Below, in pieces: positions 52,073-60,793 of a DNA stretch of 64,000 bases; the stretch's first letter is position 1; every line of letters begins with the position of its first letter. The notes beneath the pieces are model-generated. The model was not told where the DNA came from. It did no database searches and worked only from the letters and a program-made list of their open reading frames with translations. The DNA comes from Nitrososphaerota archaeon (GTDB lineage Archaea > Thermoproteota > Nitrososphaeria > Nitrososphaerales > UBA183), in assembly GCA_029784825.1 (NCBI GenBank), contig JAFMAU010000006.1, forward strand, positions 19,191 through 83,190, given 5' to 3'. The translations under genes and the position numbers were made by a program.

Positions 52073-52749
52073 GACAGAGACGTCCCGGCCTCCAGGGCAA
52101 GTGGCCCTACATTGTCAACTCGCTGCAGGAGATAATCCCTTCCTACGAGGTGGCGTCGAGCAGGATATCGCTCTACGCCGACCGAAGGATGAGGGCGGAA
52201 GCGATCGGGTTCGCGGTGGCCAAGGGGTCCCGCGTGCTCGACCTCGGGGCAGGCCCGGGCACCATGTCACGGCTCGTGGCTGCGAAGGGCGGGGAACCGG
52301 TGTTGGTGGACGTCTCACGGATGATGCTGTCTGTCTCCAGCTTCCAGAACAAGGTGCAGGCTGTCTTCGAGAACCTTCCGTTCAGGGAGGGCGCCTTCGA
52401 TGCCGCTGTGAGCGGCTTCGCGCTCCGCGACGCCCACGACCTCGCGCTGGCGCTGAGACAGATCGCGTCTGCGGTGAGGGCAGGCGGGAAGTTCGCTTTC
52501 GCAGACCTTGGCAGGCCGGACTCGGCCGTCGGATTCCTGCTCGTAGGCTTCTACCTCAGGGTGGCGCCCAACTTCATCGGACTCCTCACCACAGGGCGCT
52601 CGGGCCTGAGGTACGGCTCGCTCTTCGACACCTATGTGCTGGTCCTGAAGAATTCGGAGCTGGCTGCCCTCCTCGGGAGGTTCTTTGGGAGCGTCACGGT
52701 CCACGCCACCCAGTTTGGCGGCTCCGTCGTCGTGAAGTGCACGAAGTGA
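52069..52749 (+). CDS. UbiE/MenG-like SAM methyltransferase
   Basis: 226 residues from ATG 52069. Class I motif I is VLDLGAGPGTMSRLVAAKG, followed by VDVSRMMLS and FENLPFREGAFDAAVSGFAL, as in UbiE/MenG quinone methyltransferases. A role in methylating menaquinone or a similar lipid would fit the respiratory genes in the window, but this is inference. It follows nnrD in an operon and is convergent with the DHH gene. Confidence 0.82.
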   Translation: MRQRRPGLQGKWPYIVNSLQEIIPSYEVASSRISLYADRRMRAEAIGFAVAKGSRVLDLGAGPGTMSRLVAAKGGEPVLVDVSRMMLSVSSFQNKVQAVFENLPFREGAFDAAVSGFALRDAHDLALALRQIASAVRAGGKFAFADLGRPDSAVGFLLVGFYLRVAPNFIGLLTTGRSGLRYGSLFDTYVLVLKNSELAALLGRFFGSVTVHATQFGGSVVVKCTK

Positions 52750-52753
52750 GCCT

Positions 52754-53710
52754 TCAGACCCTCTTCGACAGCAGTCTGAGCATGTCCTGGGCTTTGGCCG
52801 CGGGAACCCTGCAGCCCGCTGCCCTCCTGTGACCCCCGCCGGTCCCGCCCAGCCTCGCCGCTATCGCGCTGATCGTCCTCCCGAGATGCACCCTGCATTC
52901 GGACGTCCCCCTCAGGCTCACCTCGTACCATCCGTCCTGTTTCTGCTTCAGGGAGACGCCAACTGGGACCCCGAAGGCCCCGATCAGCAGTTTGGCGACT
53001 CCTCCAGTGGACTGCTGGCTCGTCTCCATGTATGCCAGCCGCCCCACGGTCCTGCCCAGCTTCTTCACTTCGTCCTCGAGCTTCACTACCTCGTCCAGCT
53101 GCTCCAGCGCCAGGGCGGGGACGTTGTCTATGGCGTGGGGCTTCTTCATCTGGGCCAGCTCCCCGGCGACCATCTCAGGGTAGCCCGGCTCGTCGCCGTG
53201 CCTCGCCAGGGCGTAGGCCAGCATCGTCGCCTCGAGGAGGACGAAGTGCCTGTCGGTCTGCTCCATCAGCTTCTTCGCAGCAGGCGAGTCGTCCATGTAG
53301 TCTGTCACCGCCCCGCAGAGGGCCACCAGCTTCGCCTGCTCGGGCAGGGACTTCCTGAAGGTGAGGTAGGTGAGCATGCTCGCGCACTCCTTCACGTCGT
53401 GGACGACCTTGACGCCCTTCCTTCGTATCCTCCGCTTGGTCTCCTCCGACGCGTAGTGGTGGTCGATGTATGTGACCTTGGACCTGGCGGCGAGCTTCCC
53501 AAGCTTCTGGACGAACTCGTCCGCTTCGCTGACGTCGGCGCCTATGTCGCAGATCACAACCTGCTCGACGTCCTCCGGGACCCTGTCCAGGTTCGCCAGG
53601 ATGTCGTTGTAGCCCGTCAGGAGCAGGTCAGCCCCGGTAGCCGCAATCACGAGCGCAGCGGAGCCCAGTCCGTCGACGTCCTTGACGTGGGAGATGCAAA
53701 ACGTCTTCAA
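52754..53710 (-). CDS. DHH-family phosphoesterase with DHHA1 domain
   Basis: 318 residues. The DHH half has FCISHVKDVDGLGSAALVI, ICDIGADVSEAD and the signature YIDHHYASEET; the C-terminal DHHA1 has RVHLGRTISAIAARLGGTGG and GGHRRAAGC. Related archaeal proteins are oligonucleotide or nanoRNA phosphatases using Mn. ATG start at 53710; the upstream membrane operon lies 37 bases away. Confidence 0.92.
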   Translation of the reverse strand: MKTFCISHVKDVDGLGSAALVIAATGADLLLTGYNDILANLDRVPEDVEQVVICDIGADVSEADEFVQKLGKLAARSKVTYIDHHYASEETKRRIRRKGVKVVHDVKECASMLTYLTFRKSLPEQAKLVALCGAVTDYMDDSPAAKKLMEQTDRHFVLLEATMLAYALARHGDEPGYPEMVAGELAQMKKPHAIDNVPALALEQLDEVVKLEDEVKKLGRTVGRLAYMETSQQSTGGVAKLLIGAFGVPVGVSLKQKQDGWYEVSLRGTSECRVHLGRTISAIAARLGGTGGGHRRAAGCRVPAAKAQDMLRLLSKRV

Positions 53711-53747
53711 TTGCTGGCGGTCGGTTTCGCCGCAGATTTAAGGCGAA

Positions 53748-54200
53748 TCAGACGCTGTCCGGCGAAGGCCCGGAGGCTTCGTTCTGCTCGAGCAGGTAGG
53801 TGAGCGGAGCCTTTACCGCGTTGAAGAGCGGCGCCAGCATGAGCAGGAAGAGGAGCGGTTGGAAGGAGAGGCTGATCCCCACCCCTGCGGCGTCGAAGGC
53901 GAGCAGGCCTCCGTCGACTGCGGCCCAGATGTAGTATGCTTCGGCCACGTACGAACCAGAGACAAAGGGCACGGAGATCGCCATGCCCATGGTCAGGGCC
54001 CCGATCGCCTGCAGCGCAGTTATCGTGATGCCAAAGGCATAGATGAAATCGTTGGAAAGGGTCAGGGGGGCCGCCGGGAGCCCGCTCTCGAGCTGGGTAA
54101 GGATGAGCGAGGGGATCAGTATCCACACGACGACGTTGAAGATCACGGCTATCACTGCCTTGGAGACCCGGTAGCCCAGAGGGTAAGCGGTCTGGCTCAC
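53748..54200 (-). CDS. Membrane protein, third gene of a membrane operon
   Basis: 150 residues from GTG 54200, which overlaps the previous stop by 4 bases. Three or four hydrophobic helices (KAVIAVIFNVVVWILIPSLI, FIYAFGITITALQAIGALTM, FQPLLFLLMLAPLFNAV) with a short acidic tail. A longer frame upstream is rejected because it translates into Arg/Gly-rich text. Family unknown. Confidence 0.68.
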   Translation of the reverse strand: MSQTAYPLGYRVSKAVIAVIFNVVVWILIPSLILTQLESGLPAAPLTLSNDFIYAFGITITALQAIGALTMGMAISVPFVSGSYVAEAYYIWAAVDGGLLAFDAAGVGISLSFQPLLFLLMLAPLFNAVKAPLTYLLEQNEASGPSPDSV

Positions 54201-54691
54201 CTGACCGCCCCCGAAAGCACGCTGCCCAGGTCGAAGTCGGCCGCGAGGGTGGCGAACGGTTCCAGCGAGATGTCCGCGGTCGCGTTCAGATGTATCCGAG
54301 CCCCTGACGCGACCAGGGTCTGCAGTCTCGAGAGGTCGGAGACGGTGAGCGTGATGGCGACCACCCGGGTCGAACCGGCCGGGATCGAGACGGAGACGTT
54401 GGCGCACGTCACCGGCGTGCCTGGGTCGGGCCTGCAGGAGAGGGCGATTGACAGCGGGTAGAGGCCGCTGTTCTGGACGCTGAAGTTCAGGCCCAGCGCG
54501 GCCGTGTTCCCGGTCACTGTGTAGCGGCTGGCGGAACCCTGGACTCCGCTGGAACCCAGCGTGGAGAACACCCCGCTCACGTCGGCGTACGCCGAGTACG
54601 CCATGGTCATGAAAGTCACAACGGAGACGAGTGTTATGACGATGGACACGGCGCGAAGGGCCCTCGCGGCCGTCGAGGGTTCTCGGTTCAA
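54197..54691 (-). CDS. Membrane-anchored beta-rich protein, second gene of the operon
   Basis: 164 residues from ATG 54691, overlapping the first gene by 4 bases. One N-terminal helix (AVSIVITLVSVVTFMTMAY) is followed by a domain with alternating strands (TAALGLNFSVQNSGLYPLSI, RVVAITLTVSDLS) like LEA-type or pilus-associated Ig-like folds. Two Cys lie about 13 residues apart. Probably faces outside. No family assigned. Confidence 0.68.
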   Translation of the reverse strand: MNREPSTAARALRAVSIVITLVSVVTFMTMAYSAYADVSGVFSTLGSSGVQGSASRYTVTGNTAALGLNFSVQNSGLYPLSIALSCRPDPGTPVTCANVSVSIPAGSTRVVAITLTVSDLSRLQTLVASGARIHLNATADISLEPFATLAADFDLGSVLSGAVR

Positions 54692-55014
54692 GATGCCGTC
54701 TGTTCGTTTTGTGGCTGTTGGGTCATCACGCCGACCCCCTTGTCCACCTTGAAGGTGACCACCCCGACGCCCCTGTCGACCTTGTAGAAGTCGATGCCCC
54801 TGAGCATCAGCAGGGAACCGACCCAGCCCATGATGCCCAGGAAGAGCGCCTGAATCGCGGCGTAGAGGAGCGTGCCCATGGAGCTTGCAAGGTTGCTGTT
54901 CGCTGTGAGCGAACTGTAGCTGAGAAAGACCTGATAGCCCATGGCGAACGTGAACAGAAGGAGCCCGAGTCCTACGAGGGCCGACACCAGTCCGAGGATG
55001 CCTGTGAGCTTCAA
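54688..55014 (-). CDS. Two- to three-helix membrane protein, first gene of the operon
   Basis: 108 residues from an ATG at 55014. Two hydrophobic helices (ILGLVSALVGLGLLLFTFAM; LLYAAIQALFLGIMGWVGSLL) and a short soluble tail with two near-identical segments (KVDRGVGVVTFKVDKGVGVM). A TATA-like GATTAAATACG lies just upstream. The three genes overlap in sequence by 4 bases each, a tight operon that probably makes one complex. Confidence 0.7.
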   Translation of the reverse strand: MKLTGILGLVSALVGLGLLLFTFAMGYQVFLSYSSLTANSNLASSMGTLLYAAIQALFLGIMGWVGSLLMLRGIDFYKVDRGVGVVTFKVDKGVGVMTQQPQNEQTAS

Positions 55015-55133
55015 CGAGGCGCTAGGCTCAGCCCTCGTATTTAATCATGGGAGCTGACACCGACGCTGACCCCTCTCATCGCACACGTTCTCCAGCCATT
55101 CCAGAGGCCGCCCGAACCAATCGGCCGGCCGTC

Positions 55134-56069
55134 TCAGACTCGGACGACCGCTCGCCCCTTGGAATGGTCGAACCATGCCCTCCCCATCGCTTCGGTGTTG
55201 TAGTCGTATCCAACACGGCCCCTCCTGTCGACTGTGATTATCCCGGCGGTGCCCGGCCCGCTCCTGCTCGTCATGGCCGCCACCGCCTTCTTGGCCGCTG
55301 CCATGGCCTGTGACCTCTTCATGAATTCGCAGGCGCGCCAAGAGAGCACATTCCTGATTATCTCTTCGCCTGTCCCGGTCGCGCAGGCAGCTCCCGAACG
55401 TATGTCCGCGTATATCCCAGCCCCCAGGATTGCGGAGTCGCCGACGCGGCCGGGGAGCTTCATCCAGAGTCCACCGGTGCTGACGGCTGCTGCGGGAACG
55501 GAGTCCGAGTCCAACGCCACTGCGCCCACCGTGCTCCCCCCCTGCATCCTGGTGAGCAGGTCGAGGTTCTTGGCGCGTCTGCCCTTGGACTCGGAGACAA
55601 GCTCTGCGAACTTCTTGGCGACGCTGTCTGTCGCCGTCAACTCCTCCAGGGTGACGCCCGCAGCCCTCGCTGCCTCTCCGGTGTAGGGTCCGACCATGAG
55701 CACGTGGTCGGTGTTCGCCATCACCCACCTGGCCAAAGAGACCGCGCTGAAGGTGGAGGTCACCGCTCCCACTCCCGCTCCCCTCAGCTTCGCCCCTTCC
55801 ATTATGGCAGCGTCAAGCTGGACCTTCCCGTCGACGGTCAAGCACGCCCCCCTGCCCGCGTTGAACACCCCCGACTGTTCCATGCTGCGAACCGCGGCCT
55901 CCACGCCGTCGAGCGAGGAGCCGGTCCTCATGGCCGCCATCCCCTCTTCCAGGGCGCGCCTCAGCTCCCCGAACCGCGGGTCGTCGCCGCCGAACTTGCC
56001 GCTCCCTGCCCCTCCGTGGACAATCATGCTGGGTCGCAATCTGGCCCAAGTTTCCGGTCGCTTCGTCAT
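55134..56069 (-). CDS. Isoaspartyl peptidase / L-asparaginase (Ntn-hydrolase)
   Basis: 311 residues from an ATG at 56069, or 297 from ATG 56027 (MIVHGGAGSGKFGG is the usual family start). The self-cleavage site is MQGGSTVGAVALDSD, where Thr becomes the nucleophile; downstream LPGRVGDSAILGAGIYAD and GTGEEIIRN complete the active site. It removes isoaspartyl residues or asparagine. It is divergent from the PadR gene. Confidence 0.92.
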   Translation of the reverse strand: MTKRPETWARLRPSMIVHGGAGSGKFGGDDPRFGELRRALEEGMAAMRTGSSLDGVEAAVRSMEQSGVFNAGRGACLTVDGKVQLDAAIMEGAKLRGAGVGAVTSTFSAVSLARWVMANTDHVLMVGPYTGEAARAAGVTLEELTATDSVAKKFAELVSESKGRRAKNLDLLTRMQGGSTVGAVALDSDSVPAAAVSTGGLWMKLPGRVGDSAILGAGIYADIRSGAACATGTGEEIIRNVLSWRACEFMKRSQAMAAAKKAVAAMTSRSGPGTAGIITVDRRGRVGYDYNTEAMGRAWFDHSKGRAVVRV

Positions 56070-56101
56070 GTTTTAGAAGGTTTTGAGCCGAGCGGCTGCC
56101 G

Positions 56102-56485
56102 TTGATTAACGCGCCCAAGGGCGTGCTCAGGTTGGCCGCCCTCCGCCTGCTCTCGGAATCTTCGATGTCAGGCACAGACCTGTCGAAGCAGATCGCGAAG
56201 GTCACCGGGGGCGGGTGGAGGCCGGGGCCAGGCTCGGTCTACTTGATACTGGCGGACCTGCTCAAGAAAGGGCTTATCGCCGAGCTGCCGAAGCGAGAGG
56301 GGACGGTGAGAAGGTACATCGTGTCCAGCAAGGGGAAGGAGGAGTTGGTCCGGCTGTCGAAGGAGGCAGACTCGGACGTCGGGCGGCAGTTGAAGCTGCT
56401 CGGAGTGTACGCGTCCCTCGCGGGCAGGCCCAGTCTGCAGAAGAAGCTTCAGGACCTGGCCGGACAGGACCTCGGGAAGGAATAG
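56102..56485 (+). CDS. PadR-family transcription regulator
   Basis: 127 residues from TTG 56102. Winged-helix: VLRLAALRLLSESSMSGTDL, then GPGSVYLILADLLKKGLIAE with RYIVSSKGKEELVRL, followed by a C-terminal helix for dimerising. GSVYxxLxxLxxxGLI is the PadR core. It may regulate the divergent peptidase or the coiled-coil protein 57 bases downstream. Confidence 0.88.
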   Translation: MINAPKGVLRLAALRLLSESSMSGTDLSKQIAKVTGGGWRPGPGSVYLILADLLKKGLIAELPKREGTVRRYIVSSKGKEELVRLSKEADSDVGRQLKLLGVYASLAGRPSLQKKLQDLAGQDLGKE

Positions 56486-56542
56486 CGAGACGGGCAACCC
56501 GCCGCCGGTCCGTTTTGGATTCTGACGGTTCGGGTCCGCGTC

Positions 56543-57718
56543 ATGTTTAAAGCGAAAGCAAAGGGTGGCGATGAAAGTGTCGAGATGAAGATGAGCTCGG
56601 CGTCCGGACTGGCCGGCAGGCTGAAGACCGTTGGCATCAGGTGGGTTCTCTACGCCCTACTCGTGGTCTTCGCCGTCGACATGCTCGGGGCGTTCTTCCC
56701 CATCTTTGGCAGTGCCGGTCCGACGTACTATATGGCCGGCGGGTTGGTCATCCTCGCGGGAATAGTCGTCTATGGCTACTACGAAAACGCAGTGAAGTCA
56801 GCGAAGCTGGCAGGCCGGCTTGCTTCCCAGGCATCCGGTTCGGACGCGGGCATTCAGAGTCTGAGACGGAGCTTCGACGAGTCCGCGTCCGAGACAAAGA
56901 GGCGGCTGGCTGCGATCGAGGCCGACGTCAACAACGTGGGTGACGGGGTCGCCCATTCCGGGGAATCCATGGCGAGTCTCCAGAAGGAGATCGCAGGTTC
57001 AAACGCCCGGCTAGATAAGCTGGGCCAGGCCACAGCAGGGGTGGGCGACGCGGTGGTCGAGAACCAGAAGGCGTTGACAAGGATGGCCGAAGCAGAGGCG
57101 AGCCTCAGACGTCAAGCGGACGGGGTCGGCGGGAAGCTGACGGAGGTCGCCGGGGAGTTGAAGGGTCTGGAGGGGGAGGTCTCGAAGGTCGAAGCCTCGG
57201 AGGCGGCTACAAGGGGCGGGGTGAGCGAATTGGGGGAGACTGTCTCAGGGCTTGAGCAGGCTCTCGCGCGCCTGAAGGCCAGCGCCGCTTCGACTGCGGA
57301 GATGGCCGCCGCAACCGGAAGAGCAGTCGCAGTGCTGAAGAAGAAGGCGGCGGGCCTCGAGCAAGAGGTCTCTTCGGCGAAGAGGGGTCAGAGCAGGGTC
57401 TCCAAGGTCGAGCGTAGCGTTTCCAAGATCGAAGGGCGAGTAGCCAAGGTGGCCAAGGCAGAGGAGAGGATTCAGCGGATAGAGAAGAGCCTCGCCAAAG
57501 TCGAATCCAAGGTCTCGAGGGCTTCGCCGAAGCCGTCAGCGAAGCGCCCCGGGCGCGCTAGGCACGGACGCGGACGGAAGCCAAGTGCTGCGGCGAGCAG
57601 GGCTCCCGCACAGCGCGTCCCAGAAGAGGTCCGCGCGCTGGAGCCCGAAGCGGAGGAACCGCAGGCAGCCATTTCTGAGAGCGAAGCCACGAAGCGCCAA
57701 GGGCAGCCTTCTCAGTGA
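56543..57718 (+). CDS. Membrane-anchored long coiled-coil protein
   Basis: 391 residues from ATG 56543. Two N-terminal membrane helices (WVLYALLVVFAVDMLGAFF; YYMAGGLVILAGIVVYGYY) are followed by about 250 residues of heptad-rich coiled coil (ESMASLQKEIAGSNARLDKL and similar) and a Lys/Arg/Pro-rich tail with GRARHGRGRK. The design recalls chromosome- or envelope-linking proteins or methyl-accepting-like rods, but no domain is identified. It sits behind the PadR gene. Confidence 0.7.
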   Translation: MFKAKAKGGDESVEMKMSSASGLAGRLKTVGIRWVLYALLVVFAVDMLGAFFPIFGSAGPTYYMAGGLVILAGIVVYGYYENAVKSAKLAGRLASQASGSDAGIQSLRRSFDESASETKRRLAAIEADVNNVGDGVAHSGESMASLQKEIAGSNARLDKLGQATAGVGDAVVENQKALTRMAEAEASLRRQADGVGGKLTEVAGELKGLEGEVSKVEASEAATRGGVSELGETVSGLEQALARLKASAASTAEMAAATGRAVAVLKKKAAGLEQEVSSAKRGQSRVSKVERSVSKIEGRVAKVAKAEERIQRIEKSLAKVESKVSRASPKPSAKRPGRARHGRGRKPSAAASRAPAQRVPEEVRALEPEAEEPQAAISESEATKRQGQPSQ

Positions 57719-57836
57719 CGCCGCCGGGACGAGCGGGACGGCCCGCCGAGCTCCCAGCCGCAGGCGCGAATGAGGTGCCTCCCCGCATCAGGCCCAGAAA
57801 GGCTTAGAGACACCCCCCCGAGGCGCGCTCCCGGTT

Positions 57837-59165
57837 TTGGCAGAATCTCCGGCCAAGGTGGAGGCCTACGGCGTCGAACACATTCCGGACGGCGCGCGCC
57901 ACGGCGCGGCCAACAGAACGTTCACCCTTTGGTTCGCCGCGAACCTCACAATCGCCGACTACGCCATAGGCGTGTTGACCACCACCGTCTTCGGGCTTTC
58001 CGCCCTCCAGGCGATACCGGTGCTTGCACTGGGCAACATGCTGGGGGGCCTCTTCCTCGGGCTTTCGGCCGCCATGGGGCCCAAGTTGGGCTTTCCCCAG
58101 ATGTTCTCCTCCCGTGCGTCCTTCGGGGCCAGGGGGAACTACGCACCGGGCGCCTTCAACTGGGTGAGCACTGTCGGCTGGTTCACGGTGAACACGATCC
58201 TGGGCACCGAGGCGGTGCTCGCAGTGGTTCCGTCTGCCAACTTCTCTGCAGTCGCCGCGGCCATGGTCGTGGCGCAGGTGGTCATCGCAGTCTATGGCCA
58301 CGACTTCATCCAGCTGTTCGAACGGATCATGTCTGCCGTGCTCGGTCTGCTCTTTCTTTTCATCTTCCTGTTGACAGTTCCGCACCTGGGCCAGGTGCTG
58401 GGTCCGGGCACTGTGGCGGCACCCTCGCTGGGCACGCTGGCGACTGTCTTCGCCATCTCGTTCTCCTACATCATGAGCTGGTCGCCCTACGCGTCTGACT
58501 ACTCCAGGTACATGCCTTCGTCGACCTCTGGAAGGCGCGTGGCGGTCTACGCGCTCGCCGGCGGTGGGCTCGCGTCGCTTGCCGTCGAGGTGATCGGAGC
58601 TCTGGTGGGTGCGACCAACGGGATCCCCACAGTGGTCGGCCTCAATGCGTTCGCAGGTCAGTTCGGGTGGGTCGCCATGCTGGCCATAGTGCTGGGAGGC
58701 GTGGCGGCGAACGCACTCAACATCTACACCAACGCCCTTTCCGCGCTCGTCCTGGACATCAAAGCCAGAAGGAGCACAATGGTCGTCGTCGGCGGCATCG
58801 CTGGCCTGCTGCTCGCCCTCTTGGGCGGCGCGGCCTTCGAATCTTTCTTCGAGAACTTTCTGCTGGTGCTCGACTACTGGATTACCCCGTGGCTGGCCAT
58901 CGTACTGGTCGACTTCTACCTTGCGCGCCGGACCAGCGTTTCCAGCGTCGAGGGAGCACCAAGCTACGACTTCGGTTCGCTGGGGGTCTACGTCCTCTCC
59001 GTGCTCGTCTCGGTTCCGTTCATGGTCCCGCCCTCGTCGCCAGGGTTCCCCGTGGGGTCCCTCTCCGGTTGGTTTGGAGGAGCGGACTTCAGCTACTTCA
59101 TCTCGTTCGCAATCGCGGCGGTGCTGACATTCCTCCTCAGGGGCAGGGCGCGCGGCAAAGCCTGA
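57837..59165 (+). CDS. NCS1-family nucleobase permease
   Basis: 442 residues from TTG 57837 with 12 membrane helices. NCS1 features: an N-terminal GVEHIPDGARHGAANRTFTL, helix 1 NLTIADYAIGVLTT, and SFGARGNYAPGAFNWVSTVG in helix 3. Members import cytosine, uracil, allantoin or thiamine-like bases with protons or sodium; the substrate here is unknown. Confidence 0.88.
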   Translation: MAESPAKVEAYGVEHIPDGARHGAANRTFTLWFAANLTIADYAIGVLTTTVFGLSALQAIPVLALGNMLGGLFLGLSAAMGPKLGFPQMFSSRASFGARGNYAPGAFNWVSTVGWFTVNTILGTEAVLAVVPSANFSAVAAAMVVAQVVIAVYGHDFIQLFERIMSAVLGLLFLFIFLLTVPHLGQVLGPGTVAAPSLGTLATVFAISFSYIMSWSPYASDYSRYMPSSTSGRRVAVYALAGGGLASLAVEVIGALVGATNGIPTVVGLNAFAGQFGWVAMLAIVLGGVAANALNIYTNALSALVLDIKARRSTMVVVGGIAGLLLALLGGAAFESFFENFLLVLDYWITPWLAIVLVDFYLARRTSVSSVEGAPSYDFGSLGVYVLSVLVSVPFMVPPSSPGFPVGSLSGWFGGADFSYFISFAIAAVLTFLLRGRARGKA

Positions 59166-59230
59166 TTGGGACTCCACCCCCGAAGGAGAGGGCGACGCGC
59201 CGGAGGCCCCATCCTGCTTTGCGGACTCAA

Positions 59231-59240
59231 GCTTTTATGC
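59231..59240 (+). promoter_or_regulatory. TATA box of the small Cys-containing protein gene
   Basis: GCTTTTATGC, about 22-31 bases before GTG 59262. Confidence 0.5.
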
Positions 59241-59261
59241 GCGGGCTGGAAAGGACGGACC

Positions 59262-59528
59262 GTGTCCCTGTCGACGAAGTTCCAGGTGAAGGTCTTCACC
59301 CCTTCGAAACCGAAGCGGATTCCCAAGGTCGTGAGCGAACAGCTGAAGGGCGGGGCGAGCCCGAAGATGATCTCGAAGATGAAGAAGGAGAGCGTCGACT
59401 GCCCGGTCGTCAAGAGCGAAGTGGCCTTCCTGGTCTGCTTCAGCTGCCCTTCCTTCTTGAACCGCGTAAGTGGGGTGGTGGGCTGCGCCGGTGGTCAGGG
59501 GCCGCCCGAGGGATGGCTCCTGGGCTGA
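59262..59528 (+). CDS. Small Cys-containing protein of unknown function
   Basis: 88 residues from GTG 59262, placed by the TATA box. The first half is basic (FQVKVFTPSKPKRIPKVVSE). The second half has four Cys: ESVDCPVVK, LVCFSCPSF and VVGCAGGQ. The spacing could bind a metal or form disulfides, but it does not fit a standard zinc ribbon. No family is recognised. Confidence 0.55.
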   Translation: MSLSTKFQVKVFTPSKPKRIPKVVSEQLKGGASPKMISKMKKESVDCPVVKSEVAFLVCFSCPSFLNRVSGVVGCAGGQGPPEGWLLG

Positions 59529-59564
59529 GGGGTCGCCACAGGCTATACAGAACTAAACTTTTAA

Positions 59565-59578
59565 TATACTAAAGTATA
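59565..59578. promoter_or_regulatory. Palindrome TATACT-AA-AGTATA overlapping the TATA box of the MNT gene
   Basis: Two perfect 6-base arms with a 2-base spacer, directly overlapping TTTTAATATAC and lying 15 bases before TTG 59593. A bound dimer would block transcription. The protein made from this promoter has its own winged helix, so autoregulation is likely. Confidence 0.65.
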
Positions 59579-59592
59579 GTCGCAGGCAGAAG

Positions 59593-60354
59593 TTGATTGA
59601 TTGGAAGGGGCTCGCAATCCTTAGGTGCGCTGTCGGAAGACCGCCCCTTCGGTTCAGCGATTTCCAGCGCGTGGTGCAGAACCCCAGGACCCTCGCGTTG
59701 AAGCTGAAGAAGATGCAGGCCGAAGGTCTGCTCGTAAGAGAGAACGGCCTCTACAAGCTGACGCCGACAGGGGAGGAAGCGGCGAAGATACTGGAGAGTT
59801 ACCAGAGGCTCGTCGGCGGCGACTTCAGCCTCAAGAACCTTGACAGGGTGCCTCACATCGTCTACCTTCCGCTCCTCCGGGACTACTGCGAGCTTCTGTG
59901 GGGTAGGTACAGGGATAGGTTGGAGGGGGTCGTCCTCTTCGGGTCGGTTGCCAGGGGCGACTGGAAGAGAGAAAGCGACATCGACCTCCTCGTCGTCGTC
60001 CAAGGCTGGAGGGAGATAAGGGACTGGGAGAGGATAGAGGAGCTCTCCCCGCTCAAGAACAGGCTCGCAAGACGCGACTCGCAGGCCGGAGCCATCCAGG
60101 CAGGCTTCTATCCCGCGATTCACGTTCTCCCGCTCAGTCCCGAAGAAATGCAGAGCTTCCGGCCGCTCTACCTGGATATCGCGACCGATGGGATCGTTCT
60201 CTTCGACAAAGAGGGCTTGATGTCGAGGTTTGTCGGCTCCGTCAGGGAGGAGGCGGAGCGGGCCGGCGCAAAGAGAGTCGTCAGCGCCAACGGTTCCTTC
60301 TATTGGTCACTGACCCCGATAAGGCTGGGAGAGGTGGTGACGCTCGGTCACTAA
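59593..60354 (+). CDS. Winged-helix/nucleotidyltransferase (MNT) antitoxin-type protein
   Basis: 253 residues from TTG 59593. N-terminal winged helix (about 5-70: FSDFQRVVQNPRTLALKLKK, then GLYKLTPTGEEAAKI). The nucleotidyltransferase has the motif LFGSVARGDWKRESDIDLLV, with both catalytic Asp. In known systems an MNT protein adds AMP to the partner HEPN toxin to silence it. The HEPN gene follows after 7 bases, so the pair is an MNT-HEPN module. Confidence 0.88.
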   Translation: MIDWKGLAILRCAVGRPPLRFSDFQRVVQNPRTLALKLKKMQAEGLLVRENGLYKLTPTGEEAAKILESYQRLVGGDFSLKNLDRVPHIVYLPLLRDYCELLWGRYRDRLEGVVLFGSVARGDWKRESDIDLLVVVQGWREIRDWERIEELSPLKNRLARRDSQAGAIQAGFYPAIHVLPLSPEEMQSFRPLYLDIATDGIVLFDKEGLMSRFVGSVREEAERAGAKRVVSANGSFYWSLTPIRLGEVVTLGH

Positions 60355-60361
60355 CGTCGAC

Positions 60362-60793
60362 ATGGCCAGAGGCGCGCTCCGGAGGAGCGAGGGGTGGCTC
60401 CAGGGAGCGGCCAGGGCGCTGCAGGACAGGAGGTGGGATGACGTCGTCTTCTCCTCTCAGATGGCTGTCGAGGTGTCGTCGAAGGCGGTTCTGCTCTCCC
60501 TCGGTATCGACTTCCCGAAACAACACGACATCAGCTCGGTCTTCACCGAGTCGTTGGGGGGTCGCGAAGTCCCCGCCTGGTTCGAAGTGCAGAGGCTGGC
60601 TTCAAACATCTCCAAGTTCGCGGAGATGAGGTCGTTGGCAGAGTACGCCTACGAGAAGGGCGTGGGGCAGAGCCACTTCAAGGGGTATGCAGCGACGGCC
60701 CTGAAGGAGGCCCGTTTCCACGTTGCCGCGTGCAAGAGGTTGCTGACCGCGAAGTTTAGCACAAAGTCGGAGACTCGTTCCTCAGGAAGGTGA
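60362..60793 (+). CDS. HEPN-domain protein
   Basis: 143 residues from ATG 60362, helical. AARALQDRRWDDVVFSSQMA and AVEVSSKAVLLSLGIDFPKQ are the typical HEPN opening, and MRSLAEYAYEKG takes the place of the usual R-x4-6-H RNase motif, with Tyr rather than His. It may be a non-nuclease HEPN or a target of AMPylation on Tyr. The TnpB frame from the opposite strand overlaps its end. Confidence 0.85.
   Translation: MARGALRRSEGWLQGAARALQDRRWDDVVFSSQMAVEVSSKAVLLSLGIDFPKQHDISSVFTESLGGREVPAWFEVQRLASNISKFAEMRSLAEYAYEKGVGQSHFKGYAATALKEARFHVAACKRLLTAKFSTKSETRSSGR

Noticed and set aside
53748..54407. Longer version of the third membrane-operon protein
   Set aside because: The added N-terminus is Arg/Gly-rich and lies within the previous gene in another frame; GTG 54200 gives a clean overlap start.
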